Shown here piece by piece: positions 1-9,191 of a DNA stretch of 64,000 nucleotides (positions are counted from its first letter, which is position 1; each line of letters starts with the position of its first letter). The stretch spans positions 3,110 to 67,109 of the forward strand of contig DASRAJ010000041.1 of assembly GCA_035638255.1 (NCBI GenBank). The letters are read 5' to 3'. The notes under the pieces are model-generated. The model worked only from the letters and a program-made list of their open reading frames with translations, ran no database searches and was not told the origin of the DNA. Made by a program: the position numbers and the translations under genes. This stretch comes from DASRAJ01 sp035638255 (GTDB taxonomy: Bacteria > Bacteroidota > Bacteroidia > Chitinophagales > UBA10324).

Positions 1-998
1 CTACCCCTCGCTGATAAGCTTGGGTCAATTGATTCATAGCCGAGCTTATCTAATTCAGGCATGCTCATATCGGCTGAATTCCACTGCAAAGAGAGCACGC
101 CTGAGAGTTCAAACCTTGTTGTAAAATAAGTTAAGGGACACCCTTCATTTTTGGAGTCACCAAATATGTATGGGCATTTATCGACCCCATCTCTCACTCC
201 GTCAAGGTCGTTGTCAATACAGCCAAGAGCAGTTATATCGCCTTGTTTTCCTTTATCACAATCTTCGTTTTCAAGTACTCCGTCGTTATCAGAGTCATTA
301 TTGCAGCTCAGCGTATCTATGATTGAGAGAATCCTGATGCTGCTGATCTTTACAGTGTTATCCTTCTTTACCAACCTGATCTCAACGGAGTCTGATGTAG
401 TAAATAGGTAGGCCTGATTTCCATTGGCAATTAATTTATTGATCGCGGCGATCACTCCGGAAGTATCAATTTTTTCAACGCCGTACTTCTCAGTTTTATA
501 TTTTATCAGGTTATTTGCCAATGCAGTGGTATCATCAAAAACATATTGCCTCCGCTTTTCGCCCGAAACTGTTTTTCTAAGGGTTACATTGACAACATCA
601 TTATTGATGCTGTCCAGGTTATAGCGAATATAAAGAGTATCAACATTCAGGTTTTTGAACTGCAATACAACATTGTGAGCATAGGACTCAACTGAAACCG
701 GGCTAGAATTCGTTTTATAAGGATGCGGATCGTTCGAAGAAGCAGGGAAATAAATCGCATTAATGTCATTGATAATTGTTGCATTGGAATCAAAGAGACT
801 TACGAATTTATTATAAGACCTGATATCAGCAGGAGCTTCACCTTCATTGTTTAATCCCAAAGACCATGTTGCCACAAGTTCAAATATTTTCTCCTCCGCC
901 TCACTCTTGTCAATATGTGTTGTGTTCACCTGCCCGAAGGCGAGTGCAGGAAAAAGTAAAATCATTAGTATTATTCCGGTACGCATGTGGCGCCTCAT
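1..998 (-). CDS. Secreted protein with thrombospondin type 3 repeats (partial, 3' end off the window)
   Basis: The frame is open from the ATG at 998 to the window edge, about 332 codons, so the C-terminus is missing. I read it directly from the reverse strand. The first residues form a signal peptide (hydrophobic ILMILLFPALAFG, cleavage probably before Q). The mature N-terminal ~190 residues match no family I know; a helix-strand layout loosely like an NTF2/SnoaL fold is possible. Around residues 230-280 two calcium-binding thrombospondin type 3-like motifs appear (DSDNDGVLENEDC and DNDLDGVRDGVDKCP). Such linkers often precede an OmpA or sorting domain, which would lie outside the window. The start codon overlaps the stop of the preceding gene by one base (TAATG), so translation is probably coupled. 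Internal in-frame ATGs at 986 and 965 are alternative starts. Product location: exported, inferred from the signal peptide. Confidence 0.8.
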   Translation of the reverse strand, partial: MRRHMRTGIILMILLFPALAFGQVNTTHIDKSEAEEKIFELVATWSLGLNNEGEAPADIRSYNKFVSLFDSNATIINDINAIYFPASSNDPHPYKTNSSPVSVESYAHNVVLQFKNLNVDTLYIRYNLDSINNDVVNVTLRKTVSGEKRRQYVFDDTTALANNLIKYKTEKYGVEKIDTSGVIAAINKLIANGNQAYLFTTSDSVEIRLVKKDNTVKISSIRILSIIDTLSCNNDSDNDGVLENEDCDKGKQGDITALGCIDNDLDGVRDGVDKCPYIFGDSKNEGCPLTYFTTRFELSGVLSLQWNSADMSMPELDKLGYESIDPSLSARG

Positions 999-3900
999 TA
1001 ATTGGTGATGATAATTCTTGCACTTACTCTTTGATGATCGCTCTTAGTTAATTCCAGCATATAAATACCATCAGGCAAAATCAGGTTATCAATTCTATAT
1101 GTGGTTTCGTTTTGGTTTTTCAAAAATGTGTTTTCATAGACTTTTTCTCCCAGCATGTTAAAAATTCTTGTGATGATGTTGCCGTAAATATTTCCATGAA
1201 GTGAAATATTAAAACTGCCATCATTGGGATTGGGATAGACGTTAACTCCAATAGTGAGGTCATCATCAGTTTCTTCAGCGGGCTTTAAATAGGCATAAGG
1301 TCCGTTGTAGTAAACCTTGCTGCTGCAGGCACCTCTTCTCAACAATACCCAATATGCATGGTCAATGGTTTCCAATTGTCCGTTCGCATTAATAAGTCTT
1401 TGCAGGGGTATAAATACCTGGTACACCCGATCGGGAATAGGAAACGGAGGGCCGAGAATTGTATCATTGACTGTGAATTCAATAATTGAATCATATCCCC
1501 ATTGATAGCCATCCAGTGAATTGTCAGGGTAAACAAGCAGGTTACCGGGTTGCTTCAAAATGATTGCTCTTTCAATAATCGAATTGTTATCTGCACTCAC
1601 ATTAACTATCTGGGATTCTGAAGCAGTGCAGCTTCCCAATGCGAGTGGATTTGTTGCCGTTAGTGTTACTGTATAAAAGCCAATATCATTAAATGATATC
1701 ACCGTGTTTGGATCATTAGCAACGCCAATGTCAACTCCTGTTTCCGGAAATACCGACCACGAGTATGTAACGGTATTCATAGGAGAGATCACATTGAAAT
1801 TGATATTCTCTGAACCAGCGCAGAGTTTTATGGTATCTTCATTTACGGCGAATGAATTAAACAATGGGGAAGGAGGTGATGGATTGATGATAATGTTAAA
1901 GGTACTTTCAGGACCTTCACACCCATTCGCTTTGGCAGAAACAGTTATTACGGCAGTGTCTGATTGTGTTGTACTTGAGTTCATTGCAAGAAAAGCGGGT
2001 AAGGAATATCCAATACCCTGATTGGTTAATCCAATGGAGGTGTTATTATTTGACCAATAGAAAAGCGAATCTGCAGTGGGACTTGAAAAAGGTATTTCCG
2101 AAGTACTGTCTCCATTGCAATAGGTTGTATCAGCTATAGGATTAACTTTTGGTGATGGGTTTACGGTGATGATAAAGGTCTGAGTATCTCCAATACAACT
2201 ATTCTTTTCCGGGATAACGGTTATTACTGCCGTTATGGGATCATCACTAGAATTAATGGCGGGAAACGGAGCGATGTTACCCGTGCCTGTTAACCCCATT
2301 CCGATGTCTGAGCTAAATGTCCAACTATAGATCGCGCCGCTAACTGCACCGTTAAACATAATTTGATTAGTCAATTCATTATTGCAAACGACCTGATCGC
2401 CCGGATCAAAGACATTCGGAGTAGGATTTACATAGATATGGAATTGTATTGTATCTCCTGAACAAGATACTCCGTTAAGTGAATACCATGGTGTTACTGC
2501 AATGTTTGCCACTTCAGTTTGGATTCCATTATTCAACGCGATAAATGACCCTATGTTTCCTGAGCCAATCGGAGGAAGATTTATAGATTGATTATCATTA
2601 GTCCAATTAAATTCAGTCGCAATACCTGTAAAATCAATAGCGACAGTATTGGCACCATTGCAGACTGTTTGACTGTTGACAGGGATAACGTTAGGAGTAG
2701 GTAGCACAGTAATGGTGAAACTTTGTGACGTACCTGAACATATAACTTCATTTAAGGTGTACATAGGTGTAACTGTAATCGTTGCCACCGAAGGACTATT
2801 CCCTGCATTAGTTGCCGTAAATGAACTAATGTCTCCCGAGTCGCCTGCGCCAAGATTAATTGATGTATCATCATTTGTCCAGTCAAATGATGTTGCGATA
2901 CCGGTAAAATGGATCAGTGAAGTGCTTCCGCCATTACAAACCGTTTGGCTTGCCGGTATATCAACTGTAGGAATAGGGCTTACAATAACTGTATCAGTGC
3001 CATTAAGATCGGATAATAGAGCCGAACACGTTCCGACGCTCAATGAAGAAATGGTATAGGTAGTAGCTGTGTCGGGTGAAACTATTATATTGATGAATGT
3101 GTCTCCGATGCCATTAACAATTTGATTATTTGAAAGTGTAAAGTTCCAGTCCTCTCCATCGGTGCCCCCAACCGTCACAGGGATAGTTACTGTTTCTCCC
3201 AGGCATATTGTTTGTGTTGTATCCGTGATTGACGCAAATAATTTCGGCTTAACTGTAATTGTATCACTGCCTGTTAAATCGCTTAAAAGAGCGGAGCAAA
3301 CTCCGTTGGTCAACGAATGGATTGTATAGATAGTGGTGGAAGTTGGTGCTACTTTGATATTAAAGGCATTCCCTGATGTTGCAATAGAGCCGGCTGGTGA
3401 GAGATTCAATGTCCATGTTCCGTCAGCAGTTACAGCCCCGCTTATAGTAACTGAATCACCATAACAAATAGTTGCATCAGCACTCGTTATACTTGCCGAC
3501 AGGGGTGAATTAACGGTGACGGTTGCAGAACCTTTGAGATCTTCTGCAAGCGCACTGCAAGTTCCATTCGTCAAAGAAGTAATGGTATAGATTGTAGTTG
3601 AAGAAGGTGAGACTGAAATGGTGGTGTCCTTATTGTTGAAATCATGTCCTGTAATAGAATCGCCCGTAGAAAGAGTTAAGGTCCAGTTTCCCGGTGCTGT
3701 TATTTTTTTTAGGTGAATATATATTAGCTGTCCAATACAAATAGTTTCCTGGTCTGAAGCAATTTTGGCTTTTAGTTTCTTTCTTACTATTACCGTTGCG
3801 GTGTCAGTCAAATTATTATCAGGTGCAGAACAAGATCCGGCTTTAAGCGAAACAATTGTATAAATTGTTACTGTATCTGGTGATACAGGAATACTAAAAG

Positions 3901-6382
3901 AACTACCCGATCCTGATAATTCATCACCGGAAGAAAGTTTGATCGTCCATGGCCCATTGGCTGTTACAGTTCCTTTTATATAAGCAGTGCCACCATAACA
4001 GATTGTCGTGTCAGCAATGGAGGTTATTGCAGCGCTCAAATCAGAATTCACAAATACAACTGCTGAACCGCTAAGGTCGGCTGCAAGTGCAGAACACGTA
4101 TCATTGCTTAGCGAAGAAATAGTATAGGTAGTAGTTGTGGATGGAGTTACCTCAATGTTGAAGTTCGCATTTCCTGTCCCGCTTGTATCTATTCCGCCGG
4201 GATCAATTACCAATGTCCAGTTTCCCTCCGCCGTTACAGTTCCTGAAATAATGGTTGTTTGACCATTGCAAATACTCGTACTGGTATTTGTGATATTTGC
4301 CTGCAACTTGGGTCTTACCATTACTGTATCTGTTCCGGTAAGATCGGCTGGAAGAGCGAAACAAGATTGGTCAATTAGTGAATAGATTGTATAAATAGTA
4401 GTATCAGATGGTGATGCCGGAATGTTGAAGGGACCATTGCCGGTTCCCTCATCTGTGCTACCGGATGAAAGAGTTAATGTCCATGCTCCGCTTGCTGCTA
4501 CTGTTCCTGAAATATCTGTTGTATCTCCGTAACAAATTGCAGTCGGTGTTGATGTTATTATTGCAGCAGGTCGTTCATTTACTGCTACCGTTGCACTTTG
4601 GCTTAACACTGGGGTTGTACAATTGGCGTCACTCACTGAAATAAGTGTGTAAGTGGTATTGACTATTGGCGCAACAGTAAGGTTATATGGGGAAGTATTT
4701 ATACCCGTAATCTCAATATCATTACTTCCATCATTGTAAGTGAAGGACCATGGAGCAGTACCTGAAAGTGTAATTGTAAGATTTGTACTAAAGTCTTTGC
4801 AAATTGATGCAGAGCCTGAGATCGTGGCAGCGGCAGGACAGGAAGGCTCGCCAATAATGAAATCACTAAAGCTTCCGAAGCCATTTGCCGTGATGGTGTT
4901 GTTGCCTGTAGTTACCGATAAAGGGTTTTGCCATACAATACTTTTTTTTGCCACCGTGAAGTTTGATTCAGTAGTCCCCGGATCCTTATCTGAAGAAAGA
5001 TAATTTAAGGTTATATTGTAGGTGGTAAATACTGTTGCTGAATTTTTGAAACTCCAATAGCGGTTCACACTTTTTGCCGGATTTATTCCTGAACCACTGA
5101 AGTCAGCATAGTCACTTCCTGTAACTATTGCAACAAGATCACCGGCGATAGTAACGCTGCTGAATAAAACCGTAGCCGGGCTATAGTTAGAAGCATCCCC
5201 GATTTCAAAAGTTCCTGAAACATTTGTTCCGGTTGCTATATTCTTCTGAAGGTTTCCATTTACCCAGCCATTCGTTCTTGATACAATTGAACCGGGAGCC
5301 ATAATAACTTTATTGATTCCCGTATTGATGGTTCCATTCGTCAGGGAAAGAGAACTATTAATTGTTTGATCGCCGCCTGTATTTACGCCGCTTAGGTTGT
5401 CTATCGTGAGTGAGTTTATATTTCCTCCACTTCCATTCAATGACTGGACTGCAGTTCCGCTGAATGTCAGTGATGTTAATGCGACTGAGCCATTGTTAGT
5501 AAAAGTTGATCCGGTAAATGACATGCTGGTGCTCCCCGTGAGAGTAGCCCCTGATGCAATCGTATAAGTACCCGAATTGGTACCGCTACCTGCAATATTG
5601 ACGGTACCCATGTTCACGTTTACTGTACCTGAATTGGTGAAAGTTTGGCTCGCATCTGTCGTAAGATTACTGGTTCCGGTTCCTCCCGATTTTGTGATGG
5701 TTCCCTCGTTGGTAAGATTGGAAGCACCCGATCCTGAATTAGAAAAGCCAAAGCCACCATTTCCCGAAATGGTAATTAACCCACCGGTTTTGTTCGTGAA
5801 ACTTGTTCCTTTCCCCAGGTTAATTTTAGCTGAACTGCTGAGAACGAAATTTGAAGTGAAGTTTTCAATTGATCGTGTGCCTTGTACAATACCATTATTG
5901 CTGCCACTAAAGGTTGCTGTAGCCGTTGACAGGATTTTCGTGATACCACTACCTTTCATGGTTCCATTAGTCCAGGTGAATGTAGCAGATCCATTAATTG
6001 ATATAAGCCCGGTTCCTTGAATCGTTCCACCACTGAAAGTTAAGGTGCCATTTACATCGAGGTCATTGCCGGCTCCATCATTTACGGTCATGATATTATT
6101 ACTTATAACAAGTGTTCCTCCCGTATTTACAATAATTTGATCAGCAGTTACTACTGAATTAACAGTGACTGTATGTCCGCTTAAAACGGTGATGACCCCA
6201 TCGGAGGATGAAGGTGCGGTAATTGCATTATTCCATTGAGCTCCATCGAATTTTTCCCAGGTACCCGCAGTTTGCCAATTGCCTGTTTGCTTACTGCGAA
6301 AATCACCGGCGCCTTGAGCAAAAGCGTGACGGCTCCAACATATCAGAACAAAGGCAAGTACGATTTGTAAATAGCGTTTCAT
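998..6382 (-). CDS. Giant T9SS-secreted surface protein with beta-helix and PKD-like repeats
   Basis: 1794 residues. A signal peptide (residues 1-23, ending AFAQ) is followed by about 300 residues of short G/T/S/N-rich beta-strand repeats (patterns such as GTLTFSGGTIQG) typical of a parallel beta-helix. From about residue 520 come roughly seven Ig/PKD-like modules of ~95 residues, each with an ICYG or ICxGQ strand, a W-T-L core and a TxYTIxSL strand. About four PKD-like modules with the signature VCNG...F.W.N...I.L follow to ~1560. The last ~80 residues (YPNPNDG..., ILPDGIYMLEL) are a T9SS type A sorting domain, so the protein should be exported and anchored outside the outer membrane as an adhesin or fibre. 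It starts only 5 nt after the STAND ATPase gene and overlaps the next gene by one base, so it is an integral member of the TIR/STAND operon. Confidence 0.9.
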   Translation of the reverse strand: MKRYLQIVLAFVLICWSRHAFAQGAGDFRSKQTGNWQTAGTWEKFDGAQWNNAITAPSSSDGVITVLSGHTVTVNSVVTADQIIVNTGGTLVISNNIMTVNDGAGNDLDVNGTLTFSGGTIQGTGLISINGSATFTWTNGTMKGSGITKILSTATATFSGSNNGIVQGTRSIENFTSNFVLSSSAKINLGKGTSFTNKTGGLITISGNGGFGFSNSGSGASNLTNEGTITKSGGTGTSNLTTDASQTFTNSGTVNVNMGTVNIAGSGTNSGTYTIASGATLTGSTSMSFTGSTFTNNGSVALTSLTFSGTAVQSLNGSGGNINSLTIDNLSGVNTGGDQTINSSLSLTNGTINTGINKVIMAPGSIVSRTNGWVNGNLQKNIATGTNVSGTFEIGDASNYSPATVLFSSVTIAGDLVAIVTGSDYADFSGSGINPAKSVNRYWSFKNSATVFTTYNITLNYLSSDKDPGTTESNFTVAKKSIVWQNPLSVTTGNNTITANGFGSFSDFIIGEPSCPAAATISGSASICKDFSTNLTITLSGTAPWSFTYNDGSNDIEITGINTSPYNLTVAPIVNTTYTLISVSDANCTTPVLSQSATVAVNERPAAIITSTPTAICYGDTTDISGTVAASGAWTLTLSSGSTDEGTGNGPFNIPASPSDTTIYTIYSLIDQSCFALPADLTGTDTVMVRPKLQANITNTSTSICNGQTTIISGTVTAEGNWTLVIDPGGIDTSGTGNANFNIEVTPSTTTTYTISSLSNDTCSALAADLSGSAVVFVNSDLSAAITSIADTTICYGGTAYIKGTVTANGPWTIKLSSGDELSGSGSSFSIPVSPDTVTIYTIVSLKAGSCSAPDNNLTDTATVIVRKKLKAKIASDQETICIGQLIYIHLKKITAPGNWTLTLSTGDSITGHDFNNKDTTISVSPSSTTIYTITSLTNGTCSALAEDLKGSATVTVNSPLSASITSADATICYGDSVTISGAVTADGTWTLNLSPAGSIATSGNAFNIKVAPTSTTIYTIHSLTNGVCSALLSDLTGSDTITVKPKLFASITDTTQTICLGETVTIPVTVGGTDGEDWNFTLSNNQIVNGIGDTFINIIVSPDTATTYTISSLSVGTCSALLSDLNGTDTVIVSPIPTVDIPASQTVCNGGSTSLIHFTGIATSFDWTNDDTSINLGAGDSGDISSFTATNAGNSPSVATITVTPMYTLNEVICSGTSQSFTITVLPTPNVIPVNSQTVCNGANTVAIDFTGIATEFNWTNDNQSINLPPIGSGNIGSFIALNNGIQTEVANIAVTPWYSLNGVSCSGDTIQFHIYVNPTPNVFDPGDQVVCNNELTNQIMFNGAVSGAIYSWTFSSDIGMGLTGTGNIAPFPAINSSDDPITAVITVIPEKNSCIGDTQTFIITVNPSPKVNPIADTTYCNGDSTSEIPFSSPTADSLFYWSNNNTSIGLTNQGIGYSLPAFLAMNSSTTQSDTAVITVSAKANGCEGPESTFNIIINPSPPSPLFNSFAVNEDTIKLCAGSENINFNVISPMNTVTYSWSVFPETGVDIGVANDPNTVISFNDIGFYTVTLTATNPLALGSCTASESQIVNVSADNNSIIERAIILKQPGNLLVYPDNSLDGYQWGYDSIIEFTVNDTILGPPFPIPDRVYQVFIPLQRLINANGQLETIDHAYWVLLRRGACSSKVYYNGPYAYLKPAEETDDDLTIGVNVYPNPNDGSFNISLHGNIYGNIITRIFNMLGEKVYENTFLKNQNETTYRIDNLILPDGIYMLELTKSDHQRVSARIIITN

Positions 6383-6387
6383 TTTAT

Positions 6388-9180
6388 TTAATAGAGTTTC
6401 GTATGAGCTATTACAGTCTCCAGGTTCGCTCTTTTTACATCGAGCCGGTTTTTAAGTTCAGTTAATAATTGTTCTGTAAATGGATTCCACTTATAATTGA
6501 ACTTGCCGGTTTTAAATACAATGCGGTCGCTCCCCTCATCATATTTTGCATTTTTAATAGGTCCATAGTTGTCAGGCAATGCAACCTCAATGAGCTTAGT
6601 ATCGGGATTGAGATAGTTCTGTAAGGGTCCATTTGCATTCTCAGATTCATATACTACTGCTTTACCTTTAGAGTTAGTAGCCAATAAATAATACCTGTTA
6701 TCAGTTTTTCTTTTGAAGAAATCTACGGCGGTAACCGGCCATTCCAGATCATTCCGGTAAACTGGCTGATACTTTCTTTCATTTTTGTTGCTGTAATTGA
6801 TGTATCCTGTTTCTCCTGTTTGTAATCCGAAAAAGATGATCGAATTTTTTTGATCCGCATAAAAATCAATGGCCGTAATTACCCCACCTAAAACAATTTC
6901 GTTTTCAGTTGTTGTCTTGTAGGCAGCATCATATTTTAAAATAGTAATGTCCTTACTTTTTGTTGCAATGAAAAGTTTTTTTGCAGCAGGGTCGACAGCA
7001 ATGGCACTGATGGCATTCCTGAATAATAGGGAGTCTTTAGTCACCTCACCTGATTTTGAAAAAACCAGGTACAGTTTTTTATCCTTTGCATAAATGAATG
7101 AAGTGCTTCCAATTGAAACGGAATCAGACAATTTTGAATCGGTGTCTTTTATTGCATATTTAGGATTGATTCCCTTTAAACAGTAATACAGTTTTTCATA
7201 CAACTCATCATCCTTTCTTGGAACCCCCAGAAATTTTAAATGAGAATCGTATGCAATCAATTTAAAGTCGAACGTATCTTTTAATATCGAACTTTTTTCT
7301 GTAGGCCCTTCGCGTATTAGTTTTTGATACTGGGCAACGGCAACTTTCTTTAGGAGAACTTTTGCTTCTTTCGTGGCGGTATCAGCCAAGTTTCTTTGAT
7401 GCTCTGCGTCATTTCTGGCTATATCAGCAGACTCTTTCTGCATTAGTGCAAATCTTCTTGCTTCATCAGCGCGATCTGCTGCATCCAGGGCTTCTAATTG
7501 TGCACGCGTCGCCTTAGCTGCACTTGAATCCGCAGCTTCTTTTGCACGTAAAGCCTGCGCTGCGCTGGTATCTGCTTCAATTGCCAGAGAATCCGCATGA
7601 ATTTTTTGCCGCTTAGCCTCATTTTTAGCACTGCTTACAAAACCAATTCCTATAAACGCACCTATTGCAATAAGTGCTAAGGTGATAATGGCCACTATTG
7701 CAGCTCTCCGTTTGTTTCTGGCTGCTCTTTCCTTTTCTTTTTGAAGAATTAGTGCAGCCTGCTCACTATTTTTTAAGAACACGATTGCGTTCTCGAAATT
7801 CTTATCATACCGCTCAGCCCAAAGCGCCGTGGGATGGTTGGCATTATACCATTTAAGTCCTATTGCTAATTCCGGATTATGCCATAAATCAGTTTTTCCC
7901 TCTGCGTAAAGTTGTGCCGCATCTGACAGCCGCAAATAGATTTCTGCATTCAGCGCTTCTTCATCAGTCCATTTTATCAGGCGTTGCCACACGCGCATGA
8001 TGCTCTCATGCGATATGTCAATGATGGAGTTCTTAGTTAAGGGCACATCGGGTGGCGGCATCAAAAATGTGCGTCCCGGTCTTCTGAAAATTTCAACTAT
8101 TTGAATTACCTCCTCAACACTTGCACTTGCAAGCGTACTAAGATCGGCTACACTTGTAGGTCTGCGGGTACCCCGCACATCGGCAGCTTTATCGGTCAGC
8201 GCTTTGAACATTAGCTCGCAAATGAGTCGCAGCTTATCAGTAGTTAGTTCAGCGTATGCTTCTTCAGCATGCAGGGATAAGGCAGTGCTCATACCGCCTA
8301 TCTTTTCATAATCCTCTATGTCAATAGGAACAGTGGGCCTGTTTTTCTTTTGCCATGCATCCCAGGTACGCATCATAGCATGCTGGAGTATAGGCAACTG
8401 ATCGAGGTTATTGCCCACATCATTAAGCAGCCGGGTGAGTAACCGCGGAGCAATCCTTGCGCCGCCGACAGCAATAGGTCCGGTGATGGCTTCACGAATT
8501 TCATCTCGTGTCATGCGGGGAACGAGATACTGACCATCATTAATTGCTTCCGGTAAACCTCTGAACTGTGCACAGTCACCTATAAAGTCGGAACGCATGG
8601 TTAAGAGCACGTATACCGGATAATCCCGTTGCTGAGCTGCCGTCAGCAAAAGGTTTATAAAATTCAGTGCATCACTCTTCCCTTCATTTGCTTCCGCTTC
8701 GTATTTGCTGAACCGGAACAACTCTTCAAACTGATCAATTACTATTAACAGATTTTCAGTCGGAGCCAAATGCGCCTCCTTATATACCTGCACCAACCCG
8801 CCCCCACTGCGTCTAAGTGCTGATTCGGTAATCGCCTGATAAGGAATTTCTGAGTTGAGAGTATTTTCATACAACACGCCTTCACTTGCAAGTTCATGCG
8901 CCATGTTACCGATTGGATCGTTGCCCGGGCGCAATAAGGCCACACGCCAGTTTCTTCCCACAGACAAGAAGCCACTATAAATGGCAGGGAGCAATCCTGA
9001 TTTTACCAAAGAAGATTTACCACTACCTGATGAACCGATTACTGCAAGAAATCGGCTGGTGCTGAATTTTTTAAGAAGATCATTTATCTGAACTCCTCTT
9101 CCGAAAAACAAATAGTCTTCGTGTTCCTCAAATGCCCTTAACCCTACAAATGGATTTTTTAGTTTTAAAGAATCAGCCAT
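6388..9180 (-). CDS. Membrane-anchored STAND-class (nSTAND1-like) NTPase with coiled coil and C-terminal propeller
   Basis: 930 residues. The start NPFVGLRAFEEHEDYLFFGR is the typical entry of nSTAND1 ATPases. Walker A is GSSGSGKSS (49-57; K55) and Walker B is LLIVIDQFEELF (144-155; D149, E153). A helical/winged-helix region runs to ~470 and contains the family motif DISHESIMRVWQRL. A single transmembrane helix lies at ~493-516 (AAIVAIITLALIAIGAFIGIG), preceded by KEKERAARNKRR. An Ala-rich coiled coil follows (~518-612), then ~300 residues of WD40-like beta strands. The positive-inside rule places the ATPase in the cytoplasm and the coiled coil and propeller in the periplasm; this is inference. 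STAND proteins are ATP-driven switches in immunity and signalling. The gene starts 11 nt after the TIR gene and ends 5 nt before the giant surface protein gene. Confidence 0.88.
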   Translation of the reverse strand: MADSLKLKNPFVGLRAFEEHEDYLFFGRGVQINDLLKKFSTSRFLAVIGSSGSGKSSLVKSGLLPAIYSGFLSVGRNWRVALLRPGNDPIGNMAHELASEGVLYENTLNSEIPYQAITESALRRSGGGLVQVYKEAHLAPTENLLIVIDQFEELFRFSKYEAEANEGKSDALNFINLLLTAAQQRDYPVYVLLTMRSDFIGDCAQFRGLPEAINDGQYLVPRMTRDEIREAITGPIAVGGARIAPRLLTRLLNDVGNNLDQLPILQHAMMRTWDAWQKKNRPTVPIDIEDYEKIGGMSTALSLHAEEAYAELTTDKLRLICELMFKALTDKAADVRGTRRPTSVADLSTLASASVEEVIQIVEIFRRPGRTFLMPPPDVPLTKNSIIDISHESIMRVWQRLIKWTDEEALNAEIYLRLSDAAQLYAEGKTDLWHNPELAIGLKWYNANHPTALWAERYDKNFENAIVFLKNSEQAALILQKEKERAARNKRRAAIVAIITLALIAIGAFIGIGFVSSAKNEAKRQKIHADSLAIEADTSAAQALRAKEAADSSAAKATRAQLEALDAADRADEARRFALMQKESADIARNDAEHQRNLADTATKEAKVLLKKVAVAQYQKLIREGPTEKSSILKDTFDFKLIAYDSHLKFLGVPRKDDELYEKLYYCLKGINPKYAIKDTDSKLSDSVSIGSTSFIYAKDKKLYLVFSKSGEVTKDSLLFRNAISAIAVDPAAKKLFIATKSKDITILKYDAAYKTTTENEIVLGGVITAIDFYADQKNSIIFFGLQTGETGYINYSNKNERKYQPVYRNDLEWPVTAVDFFKRKTDNRYYLLATNSKGKAVVYESENANGPLQNYLNPDTKLIEVALPDNYGPIKNAKYDEGSDRIVFKTGKFNYKWNPFTEQLLTELKNRLDVKRANLETVIAHTKLY

Positions 9181-9191
9181 TTACAATTGGG

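Noticed and set aside
2676..3059. 127-codon plus-strand open frame
   Set aside because: It is antisense to the PKD-like repeats of the giant surface protein and has no protein-like features.
5577..6020. 147-codon plus-strand open frame
   Set aside because: It is antisense to the beta-helix repeats of the giant surface protein; its Val/Pro/Leu-rich product is an artefact of the repetitive reverse frame.
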